NCBI RefSeq assembly: GCF_030524025.1
Contig: NZ_JAUNHI010000006.1
Coordinates: 1-64,000, forward strand
DNA from: Actinomyces sp.
GTDB lineage: Bacteria > Actinomycetota > Actinomycetes > Actinomycetales > Actinomycetaceae
DNA: 64,000 bases
Reading direction: 5' to 3'
The notes beneath the pieces are model-generated. The model was not told where the DNA came from, ran no database searches, and saw only the letters and a program-made list of their open reading frames with translations. Positions 36,170 to 46,021 of this stretch are shown piece by piece (positions within the stretch are counted from its first letter, which is position 1; each line of letters starts with the position of its first letter). A program made the translations under genes and the position numbers.

Positions 36170-36925
36170 ATGTCCGCTCCCCGTACCCCGATCGTCCTGT
36201 CCGAGCTCGACGCCAACCTCCGCGAGGCGGTGGCCCGCACCCGGGAGCGGGTCGCCGCCCTGCACGCCGAGCTGCCCCGCTGGGGCCTGGTGGTGTGGAC
36301 GGCGGGGAACGTCTCGGAACGGGTCGTCGTCGACCGCGGCGCGGGGCGGGAGGCGACCGACCTGTTCGTCATCAAGCCCTCGGGGGTGACATACGACGAG
36401 CTGAGCGCCCAGACGATGGTCGTGTGCACCCTCGAGGGGGACAAGATCGACGACGGCACCCCGGCCGCCCTCGCCCCGTCCTCCGACACCGCCGCTCACG
36501 CCTACGTCTACCGGCACATGGACCGGGTCGGCGGAGTGGTCCACACCCACTCGACCTACGCCACCGCCTGGGCCGCCCGCCGCGAGCCGATCCCCTGCGC
36601 CCTGACGATGATGGCCGACGAGTTCGGCGGAGAGATCCCGGTCGGCCCCCTGGCGCTCATCGGTGATGACTCGATCGGCCGGGGAATCGTCGAGACCCTG
36701 TCCGGCTCGCCGTCACCGGCCGTCCTCATGGCCAACCACGGTCCCTTCACCATCGGTGCCGACGCCCGCGCCGCGGTCAAGGCGGCCGCCATGTGCGAGG
36801 AGGTCGCCCGCACCATGCACGTCGCCCGCCAGCTCGGCGAGATCGTCCCCCTGCCAGGCGACGTCGTCGCCCGCCTCCACGACCGCTACCAGAACGTCTA
36901 CGGCCAGCCCTCCGACCGGTTCTGA
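36170..36925 (+). CDS. araD: L-ribulose-5-phosphate 4-epimerase
   Basis: A 251-residue class II aldolase/epimerase converting L-ribulose 5-phosphate to D-xylulose 5-phosphate. Substrate-phosphate motifs TAGNVSER and KPSGVTYDEL and the zinc motif VHTHSTYATAWA with two metal histidines are intact; a later histidine is in MANHGPFTIG. AAGGAG precedes the ATG; 75 bases separate it from araB. Slightly longer than E. coli AraD (231 residues), mainly at the N-terminus. Confidence 0.93.
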   Translation: MSAPRTPIVLSELDANLREAVARTRERVAALHAELPRWGLVVWTAGNVSERVVVDRGAGREATDLFVIKPSGVTYDELSAQTMVVCTLEGDKIDDGTPAALAPSSDTAAHAYVYRHMDRVGGVVHTHSTYATAWAARREPIPCALTMMADEFGGEIPVGPLALIGDDSIGRGIVETLSGSPSPAVLMANHGPFTIGADARAAVKAAAMCEEVARTMHVARQLGEIVPLPGDVVARLHDRYQNVYGQPSDRF

Positions 36926-36997
36926 GGCCGGCCCCGAGCCCAGCCAACCACGCCCGCGCCCATGCCGGGCCGGACACGCCCAACCCCAGGAGCACCC

Positions 36998-38551
36998 ATG
37001 TCGTCACCGTCCGCCACCGACCCGACCGCCCCGACTCCCGCCCTGTCGAGCCCCTTCACCGGCAAGGAGATCTGGTTCCTCACCGGCAGCCAGGACCTCT
37101 ACGGCGAGGAGACCCTCGCCCAGGTCGCCGACCAGTCGCGCCAGGTCGCCGCCTGGCTCGACCAGGCCCCGGTCATCCCGGTGCGGATCGTGTGGAAGCC
37201 GGTGCTCAAGGACCGCGACTCCATCCGCGCCACAATGCTCGCCGCCAACGCCGACGACGCCTGCATCGGGGTCGTGGCCTGGATGCACACCTTCTCCCCG
37301 GCCAAGATGTGGATCGCCGGCATTGACGCCCTGGACAAGCCGCTGCTCCAGCTCCACACCCAGTACGCCGCCGAGCTGCCCTGGGCCACGCTCGACATGG
37401 ACTACATGAACCTCAACCAGGCCGCCCACGGCGACCGCGAGTTCGGCTACCTCCTGAGCCGCCTGGGCCAGCCGCGCAAGGTCGTCGTCGGACACGCCTC
37501 CCACCCCCGGACCCAGGAGCGGGTCGCCACCTGGGTGCGGGCGGCCGCCGGCTGGGACGCGCTGCACCACACCCGCCTCGTGCGCTTCGGGGACAACATG
37601 CGGGGCGTCGCCGTCACCGAGGGGGACAAGACCGAGGCCGAGCTGCGCCTGGGCGTGTCGGTCAACACCTGGGGCGTCAATGACCTCGTCGAGGTCGTCG
37701 AGACCGTCACCAATGAGGAGGTCGACGCCCTCATCGAGGACTACCTTGCCGCCTACGACGTCGTCCCCGAGCTGCGCCCGGGGGGCGGCCGCCACGAGTC
37801 CCTGCGCTATGGGGCCCGCATCGAGGCGGGCATGCGCCGTTTCCTGACCGAGCACGCCGCCACGGCCTTCACGACCAACTTCGAGGACCTCGGGGGCCTG
37901 CGCCAGCTGCCCGGACTGGCCGTCCAGCGCCTGATGGCCGCAGGTTACGGTTTCGGCGCCGAGGGCGACTGGAAGACCGCCGCCCTCGTGCGTGCCGCCA
38001 AGGTGATGGGGCACGGCCTGGCGGGCGGGGCCTCCCTCATGGAGGACTACTGCTACGAGATGACGCCGGGCAAGGAGAAGATCCTGGGCGCCCACATGCT
38101 CGAGATCTGCCCGTCCCTGACCACCGCCCGCCCGCGTCTGGAGATCCACCCGCTGGGCATCGGCAACCGCGAGGACCCGGTCCGCCTCGTCTTCGACGCC
38201 GACACCGGGCCGGGGATCGTGGTGGCGATGTCAGACATGCGCGAGCGTTTCCGCCTGACCGCCAACGTTGTGCGGGTCGTCGGTCCTGACGCGCCGCTGC
38301 CCCAGCTGCCCGTCGCCCGCGCCGTGTGGGAGCCCGAGCCGGACTTCGCCACCTCGGCCGAGTGCTGGATGCTGGCCGGCGCCGCCCACCACACCGTCAT
38401 GTCGACGGCCACCACCCTGGAGTGCTGGCAGGACCTGGCCGAGATCGCCGGAATCGAGCTCGCCGTCATCGACCAGGGCACGACGACCCATGGCTTCGCC
38501 CGGGACCTGCGCCTCAGCCAGGTCTACCACCGGCTCACCCAGGGGGCCTGA
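36998..38551 (+). CDS. araA: L-arabinose isomerase
   Basis: A 517-residue enzyme converting L-arabinose to L-ribulose. The N-terminus has the AraA hallmark [12 protein letters not shown], then [27 protein letters not shown], and the manganese-site region [22 protein letters not shown]. Length matches AraA proteins (about 500). The start at 36998 has CCAGGAG upstream; a longer form to 36962 has no site. It is the last gene of araB-araD-araA, and its product supplies AraB. Confidence 0.96.
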   Translation: MSSPSATDPTAPTPALSSPFTGKEIWFLTGSQDLYGEETLAQVADQSRQVAAWLDQAPVIPVRIVWKPVLKDRDSIRATMLAANADDACIGVVAWMHTFSPAKMWIAGIDALDKPLLQLHTQYAAELPWATLDMDYMNLNQAAHGDREFGYLLSRLGQPRKVVVGHASHPRTQERVATWVRAAAGWDALHHTRLVRFGDNMRGVAVTEGDKTEAELRLGVSVNTWGVNDLVEVVETVTNEEVDALIEDYLAAYDVVPELRPGGGRHESLRYGARIEAGMRRFLTEHAATAFTTNFEDLGGLRQLPGLAVQRLMAAGYGFGAEGDWKTAALVRAAKVMGHGLAGGASLMEDYCYEMTPGKEKILGAHMLEICPSLTTARPRLEIHPLGIGNREDPVRLVFDADTGPGIVVAMSDMRERFRLTANVVRVVGPDAPLPQLPVARAVWEPEPDFATSAECWMLAGAAHHTVMSTATTLECWQDLAEIAGIELAVIDQGTTTHGFARDLRLSQVYHRLTQGA

Positions 38552-38821
38552 CGGGGAGCCGCTGTTGCCCCGGGCGGGACCCGTGCGCTGCCGCAGCCGG
38601 ATCCCGGTCGGCGGCTGTCTGCTCGATGAGTGGTTCCACGGGGCGGCCCTGGCGGCCGCCGCTGCCGTCAGGGCCGCGCTTCTGGGCGGCTGAGTCGACA
38701 TCCTGCTCACTGAAGTCCTCACCGCCCGGGCAATGCTCGCCGACTGACCGCCGGCGGTCAAAAGGGTATTGACGAGCTCTCCCAGGCACCAGGCTCGGCG
38801 ACTCCGGGCCGGCACAGGCTC
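38552..38821. other. Intergenic region with 16-bp palindrome
   Basis: This 270-base gap separates the convergent araA and LacI-family genes. It holds one perfect palindrome TGACCGCCGGCGGTCA at 38745-38760, followed by AAAGGG. It could be an operator or a weak terminator. A short plus-strand frame here matches nothing I know. Confidence 0.5.
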
Positions 38822-39802
38822 TCAGGCCCGGCGTGCCGAGGACTCGCGCGCCACCAGCGCCGGTGCCACGGTCACCGTGCGCATGGGCCCGCCAGCCCCC
38901 CCGGCCAGGGGGCGCGCCAGGAGCTCCATGATCGCCGCGGCACTGTCCTGGGACCCCGTGGACACGCTGGTCAGTGTCGGCACTGCGAAGCTCGCGGTCT
39001 CGGTGTCGCCCCGGCCCACGACGACGACGTCCCGAGGCACATCCACCCCCCGGCGCAGCAGGGTGCCCATGGCCCCGGTGGCCAGGGCGTCGTTGTGGCA
39101 CACGACGGCGTCGAAGTGCTGTCCGCTGCGCAGCAGCCTGCTGACCGCCTCGACGCCCCCGCGCTCGCCGTCGGGCTGGTCGACCCGCACAACGAGCTCC
39201 TCGCCGACCCCCAGCCCGCGGGCGCACTGGCCGGTCCACCGGTCGGCGGGCTCTCGGGTCCCGATGACCGCGGGGCGTGTGCAGCCCTGCTCGCGCAGGT
39301 GCTCGGCCACGAGCGCGGCCTGAGCCTCCGGGGGGCAGGTCACGCGCGAGACCCCGGCCGGCCCGTCGTCGGCAAGCAGAACAAGCGGCAGCCCGGGGTC
39401 AACATCCATCTCCGCGGGGTCGAGGCCGCGGGGGACGAGGACCGCCGCCCCTGCGCGACGCAGCCACTCCCCGTTGAGGACGGCCGACTCCTGCTCGGGC
39501 CGACCGCGGGTCAGCTCGAGGATGACCGGCACCGGCCCCGCCGCCCGCATGAGCGCCTCGGCCAGGTCGGCGACGAGGGGCTGCAGGAGGGTCGGAGCCG
39601 CCAGGGTGATTGCGTCCCGCCGCCCCGATCGCAGCGCCGAGGCCGAGGAGTGGACCCGGTAGCCCAGGGCATCGACGGCGTTGAGCACGCGGTCCCGGGT
39701 GTCCTGCGAGGCGCCCTCGGCCCCGCGCAGGACGTTGGACACCGTTTTGGCCGACACCCCGGCGCGCGCCGCGACATGGTTCATCGTCACCCGTCCGCTC
39801 AC
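38822..39802 (-). CDS. LacI-family transcriptional regulator, downstream of a pair
   Basis: A 326-residue LacI/GalR regulator: helix-turn-helix TMNHVAARAGVSAKTVSNVLRGAEGASQDTRDRVLNAV, then a periplasmic-binding-like core with FDAVVCHNDALATGAMGTLLRRG and the usual VVVVGRGDTETASFAVPTLTSV segment. The GTG start overlaps the stop of the LacI-family gene upstream by four bases, so both are made together. Likely targets are the arabinose genes on either side; which regulator sees which sugar cannot be read. Confidence 0.86.
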   Translation of the reverse strand: MSGRVTMNHVAARAGVSAKTVSNVLRGAEGASQDTRDRVLNAVDALGYRVHSSASALRSGRRDAITLAAPTLLQPLVADLAEALMRAAGPVPVILELTRGRPEQESAVLNGEWLRRAGAAVLVPRGLDPAEMDVDPGLPLVLLADDGPAGVSRVTCPPEAQAALVAEHLREQGCTRPAVIGTREPADRWTGQCARGLGVGEELVVRVDQPDGERGGVEAVSRLLRSGQHFDAVVCHNDALATGAMGTLLRRGVDVPRDVVVVGRGDTETASFAVPTLTSVSTGSQDSAAAIMELLARPLAGGAGGPMRTVTVAPALVARESSARRA

Positions 39803-40812
39803 GGTGCACCGCCCCCGACGCTGGAGTCCCGGGGAAGAAGCATGACGTCCTCGACCACCGTGCGCGGCGGACCGTCGGGGCTCTCGATGCGCTCGCGCAG
39901 CAGCCGCACCGCGTCCGTGGCGTAGGCGCTCAGGCGTGGGGAGACGGTTGTCAGGGACGGGTTGGCATAGCGCGAGCTCTCCAGGTTGTCGAAGCCGGTG
40001 ACCGCGGCATCCTCGGGCACCCGAACCCCGGCCGCCGCGAGCTCGTGAAGCGCCCCGAGGGCCAGGGCGTCATTGAAGGATACGACGGCGTCGAAGGGGG
40101 CGCCGACCTCGAGCAACCGCCTGGCCGCCAGCGCCCCGTCGCGGCGGCGCCACTCGGTGGACACGATGAGGAGCCGCTCGTCGATCTCCAGGCCGTGGCG
40201 GACCATCGCCTCTCGGAAGGCCGCCATCCGCGTCCGGCCCGCCCCGTGGGTCCACACCTCGGGGTCCGGCGCCCCCAGCACGGCGATGTGCTCTCGCCCC
40301 AAGGCCTCGAGGTGGGCGACGACGAGGTCGATCCCCCCGGCGTTGTCCATTGTGACCCGGTCGACCTCGTCGTGCTCCTTCTCCCCGAGCACGACCAGGG
40401 GGCGGCGGCGGGCGAGCTCGGCCAGCGTGTGCCGGCTCATGCCCTGCCAGTACACGATCGTCCCGTCGAGCTCGGGGTGCCCGGCCACGAAGGCCTCCTC
40501 GCCCTCGCCGAGCTCCCCGGTCACCCCGAGCACGACGCTCAGGCCGTGCTCGCCGGCCCGGGTGGCGATCCGGTCGGCGATCTCGGCGAAGAAGGGCTGG
40601 CTCAGCTCGGGCACGGCCAGGCCAATGACGCCAGAACGCCCGGTCCGCAGGGACCGGGCGGCGGGGTCCGGTGAGAACCGGGTGCGGGCGATGGCCGCCA
40701 GGACGCGCTCGCGGGTGGCGGGTGCGACGCCGGGCTCGTCGTTGACCACCCGGGACACCGTCTTGGCCGATACCCCCGCCAGGGCGGCGACGTCGAGCAT
40801 CGTGGGTGCCAT
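39799..40812 (-). CDS. LacI-family transcriptional regulator, upstream of a pair
   Basis: A 337-residue LacI/GalR regulator with MLDVAALAGVSAKTVSRVVNDEPGVAPATRERVLAAI at the N-terminus and a core with FDAVVSFNDALALGALHELAAAGVRVP. The helix-turn-helix shares GVSAKTVS with the downstream partner, but the cores differ, so they are distant paralogues. The start at 40812 (MAPTMLDV) is preferred because the longer form from GTG at 40839 adds residues unlike the family; no start here has a clear ribosome-binding site. It diverges from the GH51 arabinofuranosidase gene. Confidence 0.84.
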   Translation of the reverse strand: MAPTMLDVAALAGVSAKTVSRVVNDEPGVAPATRERVLAAIARTRFSPDPAARSLRTGRSGVIGLAVPELSQPFFAEIADRIATRAGEHGLSVVLGVTGELGEGEEAFVAGHPELDGTIVYWQGMSRHTLAELARRRPLVVLGEKEHDEVDRVTMDNAGGIDLVVAHLEALGREHIAVLGAPDPEVWTHGAGRTRMAAFREAMVRHGLEIDERLLIVSTEWRRRDGALAARRLLEVGAPFDAVVSFNDALALGALHELAAAGVRVPEDAAVTGFDNLESSRYANPSLTTVSPRLSAYATDAVRLLRERIESPDGPPRTVVEDVMLLPRDSSVGGGAP

Positions 40813-41119
40813 GGCCGGAGTGTAGATGAGTTGGTCCACGGGGTGGGGGACACGGGCCGGGCGACCGGAGCCCCGAACTCCGCCCGCCCAGCCCGTATCA
40901 CCCAGCCCACCCCTTGCTCATCGAGAGATCGGCACTCCGGGGCACGGTGGTTGGTGGTGGGGGTCGGAACGTGTCGGCCGGTGCCCGCCCGCAGCCTCCG
41001 GGCAGCTGGCGAGCCGGTTGTGTCCGGTCTATTGACAACGATGAAGTAAACGGTGGACGATGGCTCCGGGCGGTCGCAGGTGCCCGCCCCCCACCCGTTT
41101 CGCAGCGAGAGGCACTCCA
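40813..41119. promoter_or_regulatory. Divergent control region of lacI pair and arabinofuranosidase
   Basis: A 307-base gap. TTGACA at 41032-41037 is a perfect -35 element directed at the arabinofuranosidase gene, but no good -10 follows at 17 bases. No exact copy of the araB operator is present. I see no other gene here. Confidence 0.45.
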
Positions 41120-42628
41120 ATGGCGCAGGCCCGCATCTCCGTCGACCCCGACCGTCCGATCGGCCAGATCCACCGCCGCATGTACGGCTCCTTCGTCGAG
41201 CACATGGGACGGTGCGTGTACACCGGCATCTTCGAACCCGGCCACCCCGCCGCCGACGAGCACGGCCTGCGCCAGGACGTCCTGGCGCTCGTGCGCGAGC
41301 TCGGCGTGACCACCGTGCGCTACCCCGGCGGCAACTTCGTGTCCAACTACCGCTGGGAGGACGGGGTGGGGCCGGTCGCCCAGCGCCCTCGCCGCCTCGA
41401 GCTGGCCTGGCACACCACCGAGCCCAACACCTTCGGCACCGACGAGTTCATGGAGTGGTGCCGCCAGGCCCAGGTCGAGCCGATGATGGCCATCAACCTG
41501 GGGACCCGCGGCGAGACTGAGGCGGTCGAGCTGCTCGACTACGTCAACGGCACAGCCTCCACGGAGATCTCCGACCGGCGCCGGGCCAACGGCCACCCCG
41601 AGCCCTACGGCGTGCGCATGTGGTGCCTGGGCAACGAGATGGACGGCCCCTGGCAGGTCGGCCACAAGAACGCCCAGGACTACGCCTACCTCGCCCTGTC
41701 GACCGCGCGCGCCATGCGCATGGTCGACTCCGGACTGGAGCTGGTGGCCTGCGGCTCGGCGGCCTGGGAGATGCCCACCTTCGGGGACTGGGAGCGCACC
41801 GTCCTGGAGCTGGCCTATGAGGAGGTCGACTACATCAGCCTCCACCGTTACGTCGACCCCGGCACCCAGGACCGGGCCAGCTTCCTGGCCGCGGGCGTCG
41901 ACCTCGACCGCTTCATCGAGGGGGTCATCGCCACCGCCGACGCCGTGGGCGCCAAGCGCCGCAGCGACAAGCGCATCATGCTCAGCGTCGACGAGTGGAA
42001 CGTGTGGCGCCTGTCGGAATGGACCGCCCAGGAGGGCGGATTCGCCCCCGATGACTGGCCCGAGGCCGCCCCCCGCATCGAGGACCGCTACACCGGCGCC
42101 GACGCCCTCGTCGTGGGCGGCCTGCTCATCAGCCTCCTGCGCCACGCCGACCGCGTCAAGGCGGCCGCCCAGGCCCAGCTGGTCAACGTCATCGGCCCCA
42201 TCATGACCGAGCCGGGAGGCAGGGCCTGGCGCCAGACGATCTTCCACCCCTTCGCCATCACCTCACGCATCGCCCGCGGCCGGGCCTACGAGGCCGTTGT
42301 GGCCAGCCCGCGCACGCCCACCGAGCGCTTCGGCGAGGTCGACGCCCTGGACGCCGTCGTCACCTGGGACGAGGAGTCGGCCACCGGGTCGCTGCTCGCC
42401 CTCAACCGCTCCCTGACCGAGCCCCTCGAGCTGTCCGCCGCCCTCGGCGGCCTGGGGGCCACCCGGGTTACCGCCGCCCGGATCATCGCCCCGAAGGACC
42501 TCGACGCCATCAACACCGCCGAGGACCCCCAGGCCGTCGTCCCCGCCGCCCACCCCGTCGAGCTCGTCGACGGCGTCGTCACGACGACCCTGCCGCCCGC
42601 CTCCTGGCTCGCTGTCGAGCTCGCTTAA
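41120..42628 (+). CDS. abfA: Alpha-L-arabinofuranosidase (GH51)
   Basis: A 502-residue GH51 enzyme removing terminal alpha-L-arabinofuranose from arabino-oligosaccharides. The catalytic acid/base is Glu173 in WCLGNEMDGPWQ and the nucleophile Glu292 in SVDEWNVW; TTVRYPGGNFVSNYRWEDGVGP early in the protein is typical. No signal peptide, so it acts inside the cell on imported sugars. CGAGAGG lies before the ATG. It is followed by a CUT1 importer, which probably brings in its substrate, and its product feeds araBDA. Confidence 0.95.
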   Translation: MAQARISVDPDRPIGQIHRRMYGSFVEHMGRCVYTGIFEPGHPAADEHGLRQDVLALVRELGVTTVRYPGGNFVSNYRWEDGVGPVAQRPRRLELAWHTTEPNTFGTDEFMEWCRQAQVEPMMAINLGTRGETEAVELLDYVNGTASTEISDRRRANGHPEPYGVRMWCLGNEMDGPWQVGHKNAQDYAYLALSTARAMRMVDSGLELVACGSAAWEMPTFGDWERTVLELAYEEVDYISLHRYVDPGTQDRASFLAAGVDLDRFIEGVIATADAVGAKRRSDKRIMLSVDEWNVWRLSEWTAQEGGFAPDDWPEAAPRIEDRYTGADALVVGGLLISLLRHADRVKAAAQAQLVNVIGPIMTEPGGRAWRQTIFHPFAITSRIARGRAYEAVVASPRTPTERFGEVDALDAVVTWDEESATGSLLALNRSLTEPLELSAALGGLGATRVTAARIIAPKDLDAINTAEDPQAVVPAAHPVELVDGVVTTTLPPASWLAVELA

Positions 42629-42635
42629 CACACCG

Positions 42636-42665
42636 GGCCGCCCGGGCACCGCCGCCCGGGCGGCC
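42636..42665 (+). terminator. Hairpin after abfA
   Basis: Perfect 12-bp stem, arms GGCCGCCCGGGC (42636-42647) and GCCCGGGCGGCC (42654-42665), loop ACCGCC, seven bases after the abfA stop codon. Likely terminator or partial terminator. Confidence 0.65.
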
Positions 42666-42745
42666 GCCCTGGCGCCAGAGCCCCAGGCTCCGACGCCACC
42701 ACGGGGCACGGCCCCACCACATGACGACGTGCCACGGCGTCGCCG

Positions 42746-42773
42746 CAGGCCCCCGCCGCCGGGCGGGGGCCTG
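42746..42773 (+). terminator. Second hairpin before the importer operon
   Basis: Perfect 12-bp stem, arms CAGGCCCCCGCC (42746-42757) and GGCGGGGGCCTG (42762-42773), loop GCCG, ending 27 bases before the ribosome-binding site of the binding-protein gene. Two strong hairpins in 181 bases suggest that abfA and the importer are not simply co-transcribed. Confidence 0.6.
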
Positions 42774-42809
42774 GACCCCCACACCCGTGGAGCTTCGACA
42801 AGGAGGTCA

Positions 42810-44153
42810 ATGATGAACCCCGTCCCACCCGCGGCAGGAGGGCTGCCCAGCCGCCGCAGCCTCCTGGCCGGAGCCCTGTTGGGAGGCGCCTCGCTCGCCG
42901 GGGCGGGCCTCCTGGGAGGCTGTGCGTCCTCGGCGTCGGCCGACGACCAGACCCGGGTGCAGCTGTGGCACCTGTTCACCGGGGGAGACGGCGGCGTCTT
43001 CCAGGCGATGATGGACGACGTCGACAGCCAGAACCCCGATGTCGCCATCGACCCGGTCGTCCTGACCTGGGGCGGCCCGTACTACACCAAGCTCGCCATG
43101 TCCTCGGTCGGCGGGCGATCGCCCGACCTGGCCGTCATGCACGCCACCCGGGTCATCGGCTACGCACCCGGGGGCCTGCTCGACACCTGGGACCTGGACC
43201 GCCTGGCCGAGCACGGGGTGACGCCCGACATGTTCTCCCCCCTGCTGTGGGACAAGGGCTTCGTCGACGGCCGGCTCTACGCCGTGCCGCTGGACTTCCA
43301 CGCCTTCCTGCTGTTCTACAACACCGAGCTGTGCGCGCAGGCCGGGCTGCTCGACGCCGAAGGCCGCCTGACCGGCCTGGACTCGCCCGAGGGTTTCCTG
43401 GCCGCGGGACGCTCCCTGGCCGAGGTCACCGGCGGGCAGGGGATCTCCTACGGGTACACCGGCGACGGAGCCCAGGTGTGCCGGATGTTCTGGGGCCTGT
43501 ACGCCCAGACCGGGGCCACCTGCACGCTGACCCCCGGACGCAAGGCGGTCATCGACCGCGAGCAGGCCGTGCGGGTGACCGCCTTCATCCAGGAGATGCT
43601 CGACGGCACCGTGGCCGAGCCGGACATGGACTACGGCGGGGCCATCGCCTCCTTCTCCACCGGGCGCACCGCCATGACCTTCATGGGCAACTGGGAGCTC
43701 CAGTCCTTCCTCAAGGCGGGCATCCCCTTCGACGCCATGCCCATGCCCACCGTCTTCGGCACCCCCGCCACCTTCGGGGACTGCCACGTCTTCGTCCTGC
43801 CGCGCCAGTCCGAGGTGGACGAGGCCCGGCGCGACGCCGCCTACCAGGTGGTGGCCGGGATGCTCAAGAACTCCCTGCAGTGGGCCGATGGCGGGCACAC
43901 CCCCGCCAACCTGGCCATCACCGAGTCCTCCGCCTACCGTGCCCTGGAGCCCCAGTCCCACTACGCCGCCGTCATGGACGAGGCGGTCTTCGAGCCCGCG
44001 GCGTGGTTCACCGGCTCGGGCTCGGACTTCCAGTCCCGCGTCGCCGAGGTCATGCAGTCCTGCTGGCTGTCGGGATCCCTCACCCCCGAGCAGGCCGTCG
44101 ACGGTCTCATCGACCGGCTCGACACCATGCTCGCCCAGACCCCGCCGTCCTGA
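42810..44153 (+). CDS. CUT1 oligosaccharide ABC importer, substrate-binding lipoprotein
   Basis: A 447-residue family 1 sugar-binding lipoprotein. The long signal carries SRRSLLAGA, a Tat-like twin arginine, and lipobox L-G-G-C with Cys38. Mature landmarks are VQLWHLFTGGDG, YAVPLDFHAFLLFYNTELC and FSTGRTAMTFMGNWEL. AAGGAGG precedes two adjacent ATG codons. Between abfA and two permease genes, it most likely binds arabino-oligosaccharides. Confidence 0.86.
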   Translation: MMNPVPPAAGGLPSRRSLLAGALLGGASLAGAGLLGGCASSASADDQTRVQLWHLFTGGDGGVFQAMMDDVDSQNPDVAIDPVVLTWGGPYYTKLAMSSVGGRSPDLAVMHATRVIGYAPGGLLDTWDLDRLAEHGVTPDMFSPLLWDKGFVDGRLYAVPLDFHAFLLFYNTELCAQAGLLDAEGRLTGLDSPEGFLAAGRSLAEVTGGQGISYGYTGDGAQVCRMFWGLYAQTGATCTLTPGRKAVIDREQAVRVTAFIQEMLDGTVAEPDMDYGGAIASFSTGRTAMTFMGNWELQSFLKAGIPFDAMPMPTVFGTPATFGDCHVFVLPRQSEVDEARRDAAYQVVAGMLKNSLQWADGGHTPANLAITESSAYRALEPQSHYAAVMDEAVFEPAAWFTGSGSDFQSRVAEVMQSCWLSGSLTPEQAVDGLIDRLDTMLAQTPPS

Positions 44154-44172
44154 GCAGAAAGGAACCACGACC

Positions 44173-45096
44173 ATGGCACGCACCCTCGCTGCTCCACGGC
44201 ACACCTCCTCGCGCTCCGTGCGCCGTCTGGGATCGGGCATGCCCTTCCTCATCCCCTTCATCGTCGTCGCCACCCTCTTCCTCGTCCTGCCCATCGTCTA
44301 CGGCCTGTGGCTGTCGCTGACCGAGCAGTCCCTCATGGGCAACGGCGGCTGGGTCGGCCTGGACAACTACGTCGAGGCCCTCGGTGACGACACCATGTGG
44401 GCCACCCTGTGGCACACCGTCCTGTTCACCGTCATGTCCACGGTGCCGCTCGTGCTCCTGGCCCTGGTCATGGCCCTGCTCGTCTACATCGGCATCCCCG
44501 GCCAGTGGTTCTGGCGCCTGGCCTTCTTCGCCCCCTACCTGCTGCCGGTGGCCGTGGTCGTCCAGGTGTGGACCTGGCTGTTCAACTCCGACGTCGGCTT
44601 CGTCAACTACTGGCTGGGCCGGCTCGGCCTGGACAAGGTCGGCTGGCTCACCGACACCGGCGTGGCCATGTGGTCCATCGTCATTCTCACCGTGTGGTGG
44701 ACGGTCGGCTTCAACTTCCTGCTCTACCTCTCCAGCCTCCAGGCGATCCCCGACCTGCTCTACGAGGCCGCCGAGGTCGACGGTGCGGGCTTCTGGCGCA
44801 AGCTGTTCTCGATCACCCTGCCCCAGCTGCGCGGCACGACGGTCCTCGTCGTCACCCTGCAGGTCATCGCCTCGCTCAAGGTCTTCGACCAGATGTTCAT
44901 CGCCTTCAACGGCGGCTCGGGCCCCGAGGGCTCGACCCGCCCCATCCTCCAGTACATCTACGACACGGGCTTCACCAACTACCGGATGGGCTACGCCTCG
45001 GCGATGTCCTACATCTTCTTCGCCGTCATCATCGTCATCACCGTCGTCCTCCAGCTCATGACGCGCACGAGGAAGGAGACCACCCATGAGCGCTGA
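44173..45096 (+). CDS. CUT1 ABC importer permease (MalF-type)
   Basis: A 307-residue MalF-type permease with six hydrophobic segments and EAA loop LLYEAAEVDGAGFWRKLFSITLPQLRG near residue 195. The start codon is 20 bases after the binding-protein stop with AAAGGAA upstream. Unlike the other three CUT1 operons, no hairpin separates it from the binding-protein gene. It overlaps the next gene by 11 bases. Confidence 0.87.
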   Translation: MARTLAAPRHTSSRSVRRLGSGMPFLIPFIVVATLFLVLPIVYGLWLSLTEQSLMGNGGWVGLDNYVEALGDDTMWATLWHTVLFTVMSTVPLVLLALVMALLVYIGIPGQWFWRLAFFAPYLLPVAVVVQVWTWLFNSDVGFVNYWLGRLGLDKVGWLTDTGVAMWSIVILTVWWTVGFNFLLYLSSLQAIPDLLYEAAEVDGAGFWRKLFSITLPQLRGTTVLVVTLQVIASLKVFDQMFIAFNGGSGPEGSTRPILQYIYDTGFTNYRMGYASAMSYIFFAVIIVITVVLQLMTRTRKETTHER

Positions 45097-46009
45097 GCCC
45101 CTCGCCTCCATCCGTCGCAGCCGCGCCCGGTCCCGCGCCGAGCGGGCCGCCGAGGCCCGTCGGACCCGCGGGCTGCTCCTGGGCGGGTCACGGTTGGCGC
45201 GCGTCGCCGCCTTCATCATCCTGGCCCTGTTCGCCCTGTCCTGGCTGCTGCCCCTGGCCTGGGCGATCGACACCTCGCTCAAGACCGAGGTCCAGGCCCA
45301 GTCGCTGCCCCTGCAGTGGTTCCCCGACGGCGGCTTCACCCTGGAGAACTACCGCACGGTCTTCGCCCGCGGCGAGGTCTTCACCTGGATGTGGAACACC
45401 CTGCTCGTAGCCACCGCCGTCACCGTCCTGACGGTGGCCATCTGCGCCATGGCCGGCTACGCCTTCTCCCGGACGATCTTCGCCGGGCGCCGGGTGCTGT
45501 TCCTCGTCACCCTGGCCCTCATCATGGTCCCCGGCCAGATCCTCATCGTGCCCCTGTTCAAGGAGATGGTGGTCTTCAACGCCATCGACACCTTCGCCGG
45601 CATCATCCTGCCCCAGACCGTGGCCCCGATGATGGTCTACATCTTCAAGCAGTACTTCGACCAGATCCCCCAGGAGATCGAGGACGCCGCCCGTGTCGAC
45701 GGGGCCTCCAACTGGAGGCTCTTCTGGAACGTCGTGCTGCCGGTATCCCGACCGATCGTCACGGCGGTGGCCATCTTCGTGTTCATCGGCGCCTGGAACA
45801 ACTTCATGTGGCCCTTCATCGTCACCAACAACCCCGACCTCATGACCCTACCCGTGGGTCTGTCGACGGTGAAGAACGCCTACGGCATCATCTACGCCCA
45901 GACCATGGCATCGGCCATGATCGCCGCGCTGCCGCTGACGATCCTGTTCATGCTCTTCCAGCGCCAGATCATCAAGGCCGTGGCCACCACCGGACTGGGC
46001 GGCCAGTAG
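45086..46009 (+). CDS. CUT1 ABC importer permease (MalG-type)
   Basis: A 307-residue MalG-type permease. An Arg/Ala-rich cytoplasmic N-terminus of about 40 residues precedes six membrane segments; the EAA loop reads EIEDAARVDGASNWRLFWNVVLPVSRP near residue 195. Its ATG lies inside the end of the preceding permease gene, with AAGGAGA upstream. A strong hairpin follows its stop codon. Confidence 0.87.
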   Translation: MSAEPLASIRRSRARSRAERAAEARRTRGLLLGGSRLARVAAFIILALFALSWLLPLAWAIDTSLKTEVQAQSLPLQWFPDGGFTLENYRTVFARGEVFTWMWNTLLVATAVTVLTVAICAMAGYAFSRTIFAGRRVLFLVTLALIMVPGQILIVPLFKEMVVFNAIDTFAGIILPQTVAPMMVYIFKQYFDQIPQEIEDAARVDGASNWRLFWNVVLPVSRPIVTAVAIFVFIGAWNNFMWPFIVTNNPDLMTLPVGLSTVKNAYGIIYAQTMASAMIAALPLTILFMLFQRQIIKAVATTGLGGQ

Positions 46010-46021
46010 CCCCGTGCCGCC

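Noticed and set aside
38552..38700. Short plus-strand peptide after araA
   Set aside because: No start codon with a ribosome-binding site and no recognisable family; likely only a frame left open by GC bias.
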